Under the pieces are notes generated by a model. It made no database searches and had not been told where the DNA came from. It saw only the letters and a list, made by a program, of their open reading frames with translations. The position numbers and the translations under genes were made by a program. This document shows, piece by piece, positions 7,926-15,376 of a stretch of 64,000 bases of DNA (position 1 is the first letter of the stretch; each line of letters opens with the position of its first letter). The stretch lies in the NCBI RefSeq assembly GCF_020026915.1, contig NZ_JAINUY010000005.1:62001-126000 (forward strand). The letters are read 5' to 3'. Source of the stretch: Flavobacterium potami. GTDB lineage: Bacteria; Bacteroidota; Bacteroidia; Flavobacteriales; Flavobacteriaceae.

Positions 7926-10040
7926 TTATTGTGGCTGATGTGCCGCTTTTAGTAAATCGTTTACTGTTTTTACTGGATTAAAAGTAATCAATGGAACAGC
8001 AACGAAAATGGTTAGCCAATTAGCCATTGAACCGTTCCATAAACCAGGTAATTCATAACTTCTTACCGTTTTCCCATCAACACTCTTCTCTACAATAAAA
8101 CCTGCTTTTTGGTCTACAAATTGTAATAAATTAAACTTTTTATTTTTATAATTCTTAATACCGCAAACTAAATCTACAGGATTAAAATGAGTTGATCCGG
8201 TTAAAATTGACTGTTGTTTCTTATTGGCCAAATCTACCTGAGAAGTTTCAACAATTTGAAGAGAAGCTACTCCTTTATCATTCATAACCCAAAATGGTCC
8301 ACCTCCAGGTTCTCCTTCATTTTTTACCATTCCGCAAACACGAATTGGCCTGTCTAAAAGCTCTTTAATCTTACTTATTTTATTTTCAAAAGTAAATTTA
8401 TTAAACTCATTACTCATCTCGACATTCAGCTCTTCTTTTAAAAATAAAACAATATCTTCTAAATGACTTTCTTCAATCTCATTTTGATCAATCGCTTTTA
8501 AATAATAGAATACCTTTTGCTGAACTTCAATTAAAACACCTGCTAGTGCTTTTTTGTACAATGTAATTTTATCAATATGGTTCTGAATTACATTATCTAT
8601 GTTTTTAATAAAAATTACATCTGCATCAAGTTTATTCAGATTTTCAATCAAAGCACCATGTCCTCCAGGTCTGAAGATTAAATTATCATTCTTATCTTTT
8701 ACTAATTTGTTTTTTTCATCTATAGTAATAGAATCGGTGCTTTTATTTTGATAAGAATATCCTATATTTATTTTTACACGAGACGATTCTTCAATTTTTT
8801 CTATAACCTCATCAACTCCTTCATAAAATAAATTTTGATGAATTTCTGAAACTGTAAAATGCAAATTAGACACCTTATTTGATGTAGCATAATGCACACA
8901 TTCGTTCAAATGCTCTTCAATTGGAGTTGCAATATATGTTTCATACAAATGAAATGGTAATACTGCTTTTGGTTTATTTGCAAAATCAAAATAATCTGGA
9001 GACAATAATAATTTTATAAAATAGTAATTCTTTAAGTCTCTCTCAAGAGTTTCAAAATCAGGATAGATTTCTCTTAATTTTTGGTCAACTTCTTTAAAAA
9101 AAGGAAATTTCTCCATTCCGACAATAAAAATGGCAAGCTCTTTATCTTTTTTTCTATTGATATAAGCATTAATCGTCTCCTTCTGAATATCAAAATCATT
9201 CAAGAAAGCAGTCAGAAATTTAAACATTCTTGTCGCTGCACCAGAAGCTGGAACAAATTTTTTGATTTTTAGTTCTTCCTTCTGATTATCAAAAAAAGTA
9301 GCTTTTTCTTGGAAATCATCCTCTGTTAAACTTAAAATTCCATTACCAATTGTGGCTGGACTTACTAAATTACTCTTGACAATTCCGTTATCAAAAAACT
9401 CTAATTGTTTTAAAATAGCTTCAAAAGGAATTCCGCGCTCATAGATCTGAACAAATTCGGCAGACGAAAAACCTTTTTCCAATGCTATAGTCAGATTATC
9501 AATAATAGCGACTGCTTTTGCCAGACGGGTTTCTTTATCACCCGAAAGCATTATAAAAGGTTTGTTTGTATCAATTAAGGTTTGTTTAAAAACAGAAAAA
9601 ACTGTTTCTCTACCTTTTGGAGAATCTCTAATGTCGTCTTTTTCCCAAGGAACGTCAATATCAGTCAAGAAAAATAAATCGTATTCATGCTGTAATGCCG
9701 CTTCATTCAAAAGCGGATCACAAAAACCATAATACATTTCAGAAAAGACTTTAGTAACCATCAAATTGGTATCGCAAAACAAATATCTATTTGCTGTAGC
9801 CAATTTTTCATTTTCAAGTGCTGTTTGTCCGTAAGCAATTGGCATCATATCATCAGCCACACAAATATGCTGATTTTCCTCCCATTTTTCTTGTAGATAG
9901 TCGCGTGCAAATTCAGGAACCCATTCGGTTTCATAGTAATCTGCAAGCTGTTTTGCTAAAGTAGTTTTACCTGTACTCTCAGGACCGAATAAAGCAATTT
10001 TTATGATTGTTGTTTTTTGCTGTCTAAGATCTTTCTCCAT
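7926..10040 (-). CDS. NadR-like nucleoside kinase fused to DUF4301
   Basis: A 704-aa two-domain protein. Residues about 12-185 form a P-loop kinase similar to the C-terminal ribosylnicotinamide-kinase part of NadR: Walker A GPESTGKTT at 19-27, the VPEFARDYL block at 41-49, and an FCDTNLMVTKVFSE strand. From about residue 190 onward it is a full DUF4301 domain, with the nucleotidyltransferase-reminiscent VPASGAATRM at 263-272 and a later RPGGHGALIENLN block. The kinase would phosphorylate the vitamin or nucleoside brought in by PnuC; DUF4301 has no established activity. The gene overlaps the upstream pnuC by 40 nt and ends 1 nt before arfB, so the three form one operon. The two domains could in principle have been separate genes; here the frame is continuous with no internal stop. 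Confidence 0.85.
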   Translation of the reverse strand: MEKDLRQQKTTIIKIALFGPESTGKTTLAKQLADYYETEWVPEFARDYLQEKWEENQHICVADDMMPIAYGQTALENEKLATANRYLFCDTNLMVTKVFSEMYYGFCDPLLNEAALQHEYDLFFLTDIDVPWEKDDIRDSPKGRETVFSVFKQTLIDTNKPFIMLSGDKETRLAKAVAIIDNLTIALEKGFSSAEFVQIYERGIPFEAILKQLEFFDNGIVKSNLVSPATIGNGILSLTEDDFQEKATFFDNQKEELKIKKFVPASGAATRMFKFLTAFLNDFDIQKETINAYINRKKDKELAIFIVGMEKFPFFKEVDQKLREIYPDFETLERDLKNYYFIKLLLSPDYFDFANKPKAVLPFHLYETYIATPIEEHLNECVHYATSNKVSNLHFTVSEIHQNLFYEGVDEVIEKIEESSRVKINIGYSYQNKSTDSITIDEKNKLVKDKNDNLIFRPGGHGALIENLNKLDADVIFIKNIDNVIQNHIDKITLYKKALAGVLIEVQQKVFYYLKAIDQNEIEESHLEDIVLFLKEELNVEMSNEFNKFTFENKISKIKELLDRPIRVCGMVKNEGEPGGGPFWVMNDKGVASLQIVETSQVDLANKKQQSILTGSTHFNPVDLVCGIKNYKNKKFNLLQFVDQKAGFIVEKSVDGKTVRSYELPGLWNGSMANWLTIFVAVPLITFNPVKTVNDLLKAAHQPQ

Positions 10041-10624
10041 TCTAAATAAGCTGAAATAGCCAAAATTGTAAAAATTAAATATTGTAGTGACAGCATCCCT
10101 AAGCCGCGATAAGCATAAAGAGGCACAACAATAATATCACCGATAATCCAAAGTGTCCAGTTTTCTATTTTTTTTCTGGCCATATACCACATTCCTGCGA
10201 AAAATATTCCTGATGAAATCATATCAACATAATTGTCTTTATGAATTTCGTAATCAAAATATTTATAAATCCCGAAAACTACAAAAACGGTTACAATAAA
10301 CAGTAAGATTCCAATTATTTTTTCATTAAAACTTGTACGAGTAATTGGTAAATTATCTTCAACTGTTCCTCCTTTTGCCCAAACATACCAGCCATAAATA
10401 CTCATTATGGAGAAATACGCATTGATAATCATATCTCCTATGTAGCCTGCAACATAAAGCAAGTATACTGATATCACCGTAGCAATTAAGCCAGTCGGAT
10501 AAACTAAAATGTTTTCTTTTTTAGCAAACCAGACACTTAAAATACCAAAAACAAATACCAAAAACTCTAAAGCAATATGCCACAACGGTGCATTTTTATA
10601 ACTGTCTAGAAAAAAATCTATCAT
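10001..10624 (-). CDS. pnuC: PnuC-family vitamin transporter
   Basis: The 207-aa product has about seven hydrophobic segments and family signatures including the YGWYVWAKGG block (about 78-87) and the late YLEWRK C-terminus. PnuC-type proteins are facilitators for nicotinamide riboside, and in Bacteroidota often for thiamin (PnuT). Uptake becomes directional when an intracellular kinase phosphorylates the vitamin. The next gene supplies such a NadR-like kinase, with a 40-nt overlap. The nearby TPP riboswitch and receptor hint at thiamin, but that riboswitch lies downstream and does not control this gene, so nicotinamide riboside remains equally possible. The gene lies 20 nt after the prenylglyceryl-phosphate synthase gene, probably in the same transcript. 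Confidence 0.9.
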   Translation of the reverse strand: MIDFFLDSYKNAPLWHIALEFLVFVFGILSVWFAKKENILVYPTGLIATVISVYLLYVAGYIGDMIINAYFSIMSIYGWYVWAKGGTVEDNLPITRTSFNEKIIGILLFIVTVFVVFGIYKYFDYEIHKDNYVDMISSGIFFAGMWYMARKKIENWTLWIIGDIIVVPLYAYRGLGMLSLQYLIFTILAISAYLEWRKILDSKKQQS

Positions 10625-10644
10625 GAAAGGTGGTATTTAGGCAT

Positions 10645-11373
10645 TTATAAATCAAAGAAATGGCTGTTGTTCTCAAAGGCTGTCCCAATAACAACCAAAT
10701 CTGCACCAGCATTGTACGCTTTTTGAATTCCGTGCAAATCTACAATTCCTCCTCCAACAATTACAGGAATTCTGACATTTTGAGTAATCAACTCAATCAT
10801 TTCTTTTGGAACGGGTTGTTTTGCACCACTTCCTGCCTCTAAATAAATCAATTGATTTCCTAACATTTCTCCTGCCAAAGCAGTAGCCAATACTAAATCA
10901 AGATTTTCGCGGCTTAAAGGTTTGGTTTTGCTCACACGTGCAACAGCAGTTTCATTGCCGCTTTCAATTAAAATATACCCTGTAGAAATTACTTCTAAAT
11001 TTGTCTTTTTTAGAATTGGAGCTGCCTGAACCTGATATTCGATTAAATAGTCAGGATTTCTTCCAGATAATAAAGAAAGAAACAAAATACCGTCTGCTTT
11101 CGAAGAAATCTGCGATGGATCTCCAGGAAACAAAATAACCGGCAGATTTGTTTTTTGTTTTAATGCCGTAATAAGTTCCTCCAGAATGTTATTACGAACT
11201 ATACTTCCTCCAACAAAAATATGAGTTGCCGGCGACTGATTGATTTTATCAATTAATTGATATAAATTTTTCAGTTCAATTTTGTCAGGATCCAAAAGTA
11301 TCGCCAATAATTTCTGACCATTACTTTTAGCCTCTAAAATCTGTTGCCTAATAGTGAGTATTTGTTCTTGCAT
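10645..11373 (-). CDS. Geranylgeranyl/heptaprenylglyceryl phosphate synthase family protein
   Basis: The 242-aa TIM barrel has the family landmarks: LLAILLDPDKIE near the N-terminus (Mg/G1P binding), GGSIVRNN, ILFPGDPSQIS, YLEAGSGAKQPVP, and the phosphate loops VIVGGGIVDLHG and GADLVVIGTAF. These enzymes couple sn-glycerol-1-phosphate to a polyprenyl diphosphate, the first ether-bond step of archaeal-type lipids; bacterial members exist in Bacteroidota and in Firmicutes (PcrB). It heads the minus-strand operon with pnuC. In this organism the final lipid product is not known. The call on the family is firm; chain length of the prenyl donor cannot be read from the sequence by eye. Confidence 0.9.
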   Translation of the reverse strand: MQEQILTIRQQILEAKSNGQKLLAILLDPDKIELKNLYQLIDKINQSPATHIFVGGSIVRNNILEELITALKQKTNLPVILFPGDPSQISSKADGILFLSLLSGRNPDYLIEYQVQAAPILKKTNLEVISTGYILIESGNETAVARVSKTKPLSRENLDLVLATALAGEMLGNQLIYLEAGSGAKQPVPKEMIELITQNVRIPVIVGGGIVDLHGIQKAYNAGADLVVIGTAFENNSHFFDL

Positions 11374-11426
11374 CGTGGGTGTAAAAGTAAAAGATTTTTA
11401 ATGTTGAAGAACTATTTTGAATAAAT

Positions 11427-11434
11427 TATATTTG
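11427..11434 (+). promoter_or_regulatory. -7 promoter box of the Crp/Fnr regulator gene
   Basis: TATATTTG fits TAnnTTTG; a TTG 20 nt upstream (11404-11406) can serve as the -33 element. The start codon is at 11468. Confidence 0.6.
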
Positions 11435-11467
11435 TCTCGCGTCTTTTGATAACGTAAATGATACATT

Positions 11468-12064
11468 ATGATTACAGTTGATTTATTAGAAAGATATGGC
11501 GTTACGAAAAAAGACTTCGACAAAAATGACATTATTTTTGAAGAAGGAAATCTCCCATTGAACTATTATCAAATCATTTCTGGTGAAGTCAAAATGAGTA
11601 ATTATAATGATGATGGACGCGAATTTATTCAGGGAATATTTTATGACGGACAATCTTTTGGCGAACCGCCTTTATTCTTAAACCAAAAATATCCTGCTAA
11701 TGCTATTGCTGTAGAAATGGCTTCGATTTTCATTCTTCCAAAAGAAAACTTTATGAAACTCTTGGAAGAAAATCCAAAAGTCAGCCTCAAAATTATTGAA
11801 AATCTTGCACAGCGATTATACTACAAATCGGTCATGGCGGCAGAAATTTCTACACAAGAACCCGAACATCGCGTTTTAAAATTAATCGACCACGGAATTG
11901 CCTATTTTAATTTTCAAAAAGATAAAAATGGTTATCTGATTAATTTTACCAGACAGCAAATAGGAGATTTAACCGGATTGCGTGTAGAAACGGTAATTAG
12001 AGCCATAAAAGCGCTGGAAAAAAAAGGCGAATTGAAGATTATTAATCGAAAAGTATACAGATAA
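11468..12064 (+). CDS. Crp/Fnr family transcriptional regulator (cysteine-free)
   Basis: The 198-aa product has an N-terminal cyclic-nucleotide-binding-like jelly roll (about 10-115), a dimerisation helix, and a winged HTH (about 132-198). The recognition helix reads VETVIR (173-178). It keeps the Val-Glu and Arg positions of Fnr-type readers (VETISR) rather than the Arg-Glu of Crp. There is no cysteine anywhere, so it cannot bind an [4Fe-4S] cluster like E. coli FNR, and the cAMP-binding signature is not obvious. It is transcribed alone, just upstream of a haem-globin operon whose promoter contains an FNR-like palindrome. I infer it senses redox, nitrosative or oxygen status indirectly, perhaps through haem or another ligand. 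Confidence 0.9.
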   Translation: MITVDLLERYGVTKKDFDKNDIIFEEGNLPLNYYQIISGEVKMSNYNDDGREFIQGIFYDGQSFGEPPLFLNQKYPANAIAVEMASIFILPKENFMKLLEENPKVSLKIIENLAQRLYYKSVMAAEISTQEPEHRVLKLIDHGIAYFNFQKDKNGYLINFTRQQIGDLTGLRVETVIRAIKALEKKGELKIINRKVYR

Positions 12065-12079
12065 AAAAGTTCTCGTTTT

Positions 12080-12093
12080 ATGATTTTAATCAT
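12080..12093 (+). promoter_or_regulatory. FNR-like operator upstream of the globin operon
   Basis: A 14-bp perfect palindrome ATGAT-TTTA-ATCAT, against the Fnr consensus TTGAT-N4-ATCAA. Its centre (12086.5) is about 42 nt upstream of the start site expected from the -7 box at 12117-12124, i.e. at the class-II activator position. Confidence 0.65.
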
Positions 12094-12116
12094 AAAACGC
12101 ACCTCTGTTGTCGACG

Positions 12117-12124
12117 TATCTTTG
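12117..12124 (+). promoter_or_regulatory. -7 promoter box of the globin operon
   Basis: TATCTTTG matches TAnnTTTG, 22 nt before the ATG at 12146. There is no good -33 TTTG, as expected for an activator-dependent promoter. Confidence 0.65.
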
Positions 12125-12145
12125 TCATATAAAAATCTGAATATC

Positions 12146-12433
12146 ATGACACTATACCAAACAACATTCGACATTTTCAATAGAAATTATATGGGTTCTG
12201 CTGCAATGGCAGTTATTGCTCAAAGCTGTTTAGGAGGCGCTGCAGCAATGTACGTTTTATCTAACGGAACTTCAATTCCGCAAATGATTCAGCTGGCAAT
12301 TATTGTTTTAGCTTGTATCTTTGTAAACACTTCAATTTTGGCGCAGATGAAACACAAAGTGGTTTTCAATCTTTTAATTTTGAGTTCAATTTTAAGTGTA
12401 GTATTTATTCTTTTAAACACACTTATTCTGTGA
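12146..12433 (+). CDS. Small three-helix membrane protein, unknown function
   Basis: The product is 95 aa from the ATG at 12146 (MTLYQTTFDIFNRNYMG). An ATG at 12080 would lie upstream of the promoter box, inside the operator palindrome, so it is rejected. Three hydrophobic stretches are visible (about 17-38, 47-64, 72-93), separated by short polar loops. I do not recognise a family. Its stop codon overlaps the GTG start of the truncated globin (GTGA), which implies translational coupling. A membrane partner for the globin, or a component of the same nitrosative/low-oxygen response, is a reasonable but unproved role. Confidence 0.75.
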   Translation: MTLYQTTFDIFNRNYMGSAAMAVIAQSCLGGAAAMYVLSNGTSIPQMIQLAIIVLACIFVNTSILAQMKHKVVFNLLILSSILSVVFILLNTLIL

Positions 12434-12828
12434 AAAAACAAATAGAAAATAGAGATGATGTATCTTTTTTAGTTCATCAGTTCTACGATAAAATAAGAGC
12501 CGATAAAGAAATCGGCTTTTATTTTAATGAATTGATTTCCGATTGGGATTTGCATCTCGAAAAACTAACGGATTTTTGGGAAACCAACCTTTTTGGCGTT
12601 CGCAAATACAAAGGAAATCCGCATGCTGTGCACAATGAAGTCGATGCCCATTTTGACGAAAAAATAACAGCCAACGAATTCGGAATCTGGCTCAATCATT
12701 GGTTTCAAACCATTGATGAATATTTTGAAGGCGAAAATGCAGAAACTTTAAAAAGACGTGCACGAAAAATGAGTACTTTTTTGTTTATGAGTATGTTTCA
12801 GCACAGACAAAAAGAAAGTGAGATTTAA
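12430..12828 (+). CDS. Group III truncated haemoglobin
   Basis: The product is 132 aa from a GTG that overlaps the preceding stop codon. Reading further upstream in this frame runs through the neighbour's coding sequence, so the GTG is the sensible start. The 2-on-2 globin pattern is visible: LVHQFYDKIRADKEIGFYF (Tyr19 fits B10), FWETNLFGVRKYKGNP, then HFDEKITANEFGIWLNHWFQTIDE, with His74 a good candidate for the proximal F8 ligand and Trp in the G helix. Group III trHbs bind O2/NO and are linked to NO detoxification or microaerobic respiration. The upstream FNR-like site supports regulation by oxygen or nitrosative stress. Confidence 0.88.
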   Translation: MKKQIENRDDVSFLVHQFYDKIRADKEIGFYFNELISDWDLHLEKLTDFWETNLFGVRKYKGNPHAVHNEVDAHFDEKITANEFGIWLNHWFQTIDEYFEGENAETLKRRARKMSTFLFMSMFQHRQKESEI

Positions 12829-12830
12829 AG

Positions 12831-12902
12831 TCATTGCGAGGAACGAAGCAACCTCACTACGATTGATTTAGCAAATGAGATTGCTTCGTTCCTCACAATG
12901 AC
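12831..12902. repeat. REP-like palindromic repeat
   Basis: Long imperfect inverted repeat: GTCATTGCGAGGAACGAAGC on the left, with its complement GCTTCGTTCCTCACAATGAC on the right. It is placed between the globin and PPTase genes, both of which end here. It resembles intergenic palindromes dispersed in Flavobacterium genomes and could also act as a bidirectional terminator. Confidence 0.75.
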
Positions 12903-12941
12903 AAAATTACGTATATCTGTGACTGAGACTGCAACTAAAAA

Positions 12942-13595
12942 CTATTTCTCAAAAGCATAAACCAAAGTAAACTTACCCTCAAAATTATTAGATTCTATTT
13001 CCTGATAATGTACATCAAAGTCCTTTATCAAATTATCAAAATGAAGACTTGCCTGCGTTTGGGTTTCATCTAAAGAAAAGTTGCTCACATTGATATGATC
13101 TTTAAAACTTATACCTTTTTCATTTCTGATTTTAAAGATTGCTTCTTTGGCTCCCCAGATTACGGTAAGTTTTTTTATGTATTCTTCTACAGAAGACGGA
13201 TCTAAATAATCGCACTCAAAATCTGTGAATTTATCGGCGATTCTCTGAATTTTAAAACGTTGCAATTCCATGTCAATTCCAACCGTTTCTTGACTTATAA
13301 TAATTGCAGCAAAATGATAAGAATGCGTTATGGAAATATAATTATGACAATCAAAATACGGTTTCCCGAATTCGTCATAATGTAGATCTTTATCCGTAAA
13401 ACCCATTTCCTGAATCAGCATTCTTACACTCAAAAAAGCACGCTGATGCATTTCAGACTTCATTCCGTTCAATCGTTTCTGAGTTTTTTCCTTCAAGAAA
13501 ACAACTTTACTCAATAATTCTTCAAGAGATTCTGTTATTTCCCAAATTAAAATTTTCGTCGTTTCGTTGAATTGTATGGTCTGAAATAGAGGCAT
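12942..13595 (-). CDS. 4'-phosphopantetheinyl transferase superfamily protein
   Basis: The 217-aa product has the Sfp/AcpT-type signatures: GIDME (106-110), giving the Mg-binding Asp/Glu, FTDFECDYL (123-131), and WGAKEAIFK (147-155) with the catalytic Lys-Glu-Ala. The N-terminal half has HYDEFGKPYF and SITHSYHFAAI, typical of Sfp-type enzymes. It transfers phosphopantetheine from CoA to a Ser of carrier proteins (ACP or PKS/NRPS domains). No carrier-protein gene is nearby, so the partner is elsewhere. It is divergent from ahcY across about 300 nt. The start MPLFQ is the only reasonable one. Confidence 0.88.
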   Translation of the reverse strand: MPLFQTIQFNETTKILIWEITESLEELLSKVVFLKEKTQKRLNGMKSEMHQRAFLSVRMLIQEMGFTDKDLHYDEFGKPYFDCHNYISITHSYHFAAIIISQETVGIDMELQRFKIQRIADKFTDFECDYLDPSSVEEYIKKLTVIWGAKEAIFKIRNEKGISFKDHINVSNFSLDETQTQASLHFDNLIKDFDVHYQEIESNNFEGKFTLVYAFEK

Positions 13596-13899
13596 TTTTT
13601 AATTGTAAATTGTGAATGGTTAATTATAAATTTTTTAAACCATATAAGTGATATAAGAAAATATAACTTTTTGGCTAAAACAATGTCTTAAGTAAATTTA
13701 AGCAATTCTCAATAAAAGTGCATAGTTAAGAATCTTTTTTAAATGAACTTATATCGCTTATATGGTTTAAAACGATTCTTAAACTAACATTCTAGAGATT
13801 AAGAAATTAAAGATTTCACAAAACTTACAGAAAATAGTAAAATTCAAAAGCTATTCCTTAAATTTGCACAAAAATTACAATTATACAAATATAATATAA
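13596..13899. other. Intergenic region between PPTase and ahcY
   Basis: About 300 nt, A+T-rich, dominated by a long-range inverted repeat (annotated separately) and the divergent promoters. I see no ORF or RNA gene. Confidence 0.6.
13638..13768. repeat. 131-bp element with 21-bp terminal inverted repeats (MITE-like)
   Basis: The left arm (13638-13658, AACCATATAAGTGATATAAG) and the right arm (13748-13768) are reverse complements with one mismatch in 21 bp. They enclose 89 bp of A+T-rich DNA with no coding content. No clear target-site duplication could be fixed by eye. Its position close to the ahcY promoter means it may contribute promoter or structural elements. Confidence 0.65.
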
Positions 13900-15216
13900 A
13901 TGAGTACTACAACTACGCCTTATGTGGCTTACAAAGTAAAAGACATTTCTCTGGCAGCTTGGGGAAGAAAAGAAATTGAACTAGCTGAAGCTGAAATGCC
14001 AGGTTTAATGGCACTTCGCGCTGAATACAAAGACGAACAACCATTAAAAGGTGCTCGTATCGCTGGATGTTTACACATGACGATTCAAACTGCTGTTTTG
14101 ATCGAAACTTTAATTGCTCTTGGTGCAGAAGTTACTTGGTCTTCTTGTAACATTTTCTCTACTCAAGATCAGGCTGCTGCTGCAATCGCTGCTGCTGGAA
14201 TCTCTGTTTATGCTTGGAAAGGTCTTGACGAAGAGTCATTTGACTGGTGTATTGAGCAAACTTTATTCTTTGGTGAAGACAGAAAACCACTGAACATGAT
14301 CTTAGATGACGGTGGAGATTTAACAAACATGGTTATCGATCGTTACCCAGAATTAGTTGCAGGAATTAAAGGTCTTTCTGAAGAAACTACAACTGGTGTT
14401 CACAGACTTTACGAAAGAGTAAAAGCTGGAACTCTTCCAATGCCCGCAATCAACATTAACGATTCTGTTACTAAATCTAAATTTGATAACAAATACGGAT
14501 GTAAAGAATCTGCTGTAGATGCTGTACGCCGTGCAACTGACTTAATGTTAGCTGGAAAAAGAGTTGTTGTTTGTGGATACGGTGACGTTGGAAAAGGAAC
14601 TGCAGCTTCTTTCAGAGGTGCTGGTTCTATCGTAACAGTTACTGAAATCGATCCAATTTGTGCTTTACAAGCTGCAATGGACGGTTATGAAGTTAAAAAA
14701 TTAAACACTGTAATTGCTAATGCTGATATCATCATTACAACTACAGGAAACAAAGATATCGTTCTTGGAGAGCACTTCGAGCAAATGAAAGACAAAACTG
14801 TTGTATGTAACATCGGTCACTTCGATAACGAAATTGATATGGCTTGGTTAAACAAAAACCACGGTGCATCTAAAATCGAAATCAAACCTCAGGTTGACAA
14901 ATACAACATCAACGGTAAAGATATCATCATCTTGGCTGAAGGTCGTTTAGTAAACTTAGGTTGTGCTACAGGTCACCCAAGTTTTGTAATGAGTAACTCA
15001 TTTACAAACCAGACTTTGGCTCAAATCGAATTATGGAACAACAGCGCAGCTTACAAAAATGAAGTTTACATGTTACCAAAACATTTAGATGAAAAAGTTG
15101 CTGCTTTACACTTAGCTAAATTAGGCGTTGAACTTGAAATTTTAAGAGAAGATCAAGCTGCTTACATTGGTGTTGAAGTTCAAGGTCCATTTAAACCAGA
15201 ATACTACAGATACTAA
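13900..15216 (+). CDS. ahcY: Adenosylhomocysteinase
   Basis: The 438-aa product matches SAH hydrolase throughout. It has the substrate-domain HMTIQTAVLIETL (His59 region), the NIFSTQD block, the DDGGDLTNM stretch, the NAD-binding GYGDVGKG (226-233), CNIGHFDNEID, and the C-terminal PEYYRY that closes the neighbouring NAD site. It hydrolyses S-adenosylhomocysteine to adenosine and homocysteine, relieving product inhibition of methyltransferases. It is monocistronic, with a strong terminator directly after. Codon choice is strongly biased to the set used by the pdh genes in this window, consistent with high expression. Confidence 0.97.
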   Translation: MSTTTTPYVAYKVKDISLAAWGRKEIELAEAEMPGLMALRAEYKDEQPLKGARIAGCLHMTIQTAVLIETLIALGAEVTWSSCNIFSTQDQAAAAIAAAGISVYAWKGLDEESFDWCIEQTLFFGEDRKPLNMILDDGGDLTNMVIDRYPELVAGIKGLSEETTTGVHRLYERVKAGTLPMPAININDSVTKSKFDNKYGCKESAVDAVRRATDLMLAGKRVVVCGYGDVGKGTAASFRGAGSIVTVTEIDPICALQAAMDGYEVKKLNTVIANADIIITTTGNKDIVLGEHFEQMKDKTVVCNIGHFDNEIDMAWLNKNHGASKIEIKPQVDKYNINGKDIIILAEGRLVNLGCATGHPSFVMSNSFTNQTLAQIELWNNSAAYKNEVYMLPKHLDEKVAALHLAKLGVELEILREDQAAYIGVEVQGPFKPEYYRY

Positions 15217-15267
15217 TAATTCTAGATTATAGATTTCTGATTTTAGATTTCTTCAAATCATATATCA

Positions 15268-15303
15268 AACCCAACAGCAAAAACTGTTGGGTTTTGTTTT
15301 TTT
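15268..15303 (+). terminator. Intrinsic terminator of ahcY
   Basis: Perfect 10-bp stem AACCCAACAG / CTGTTGGGTT with a 6-nt loop, followed by TTGTTTTTTT. Confidence 0.9.
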
Positions 15304-15376
15304 AATAAAGCAATAAGTCTCTTAGAATATTTTCTTTTCAAAAACGTTGTATTATATTTATTGTAAATATTTTATT

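Noticed and set aside
12313..12429. Longer N-terminus for the truncated globin
   Set aside because: The extra 39 residues lie wholly within the coding sequence of the membrane protein in another frame and do not resemble a globin. The GTG at 12430 gives the family's normal length.
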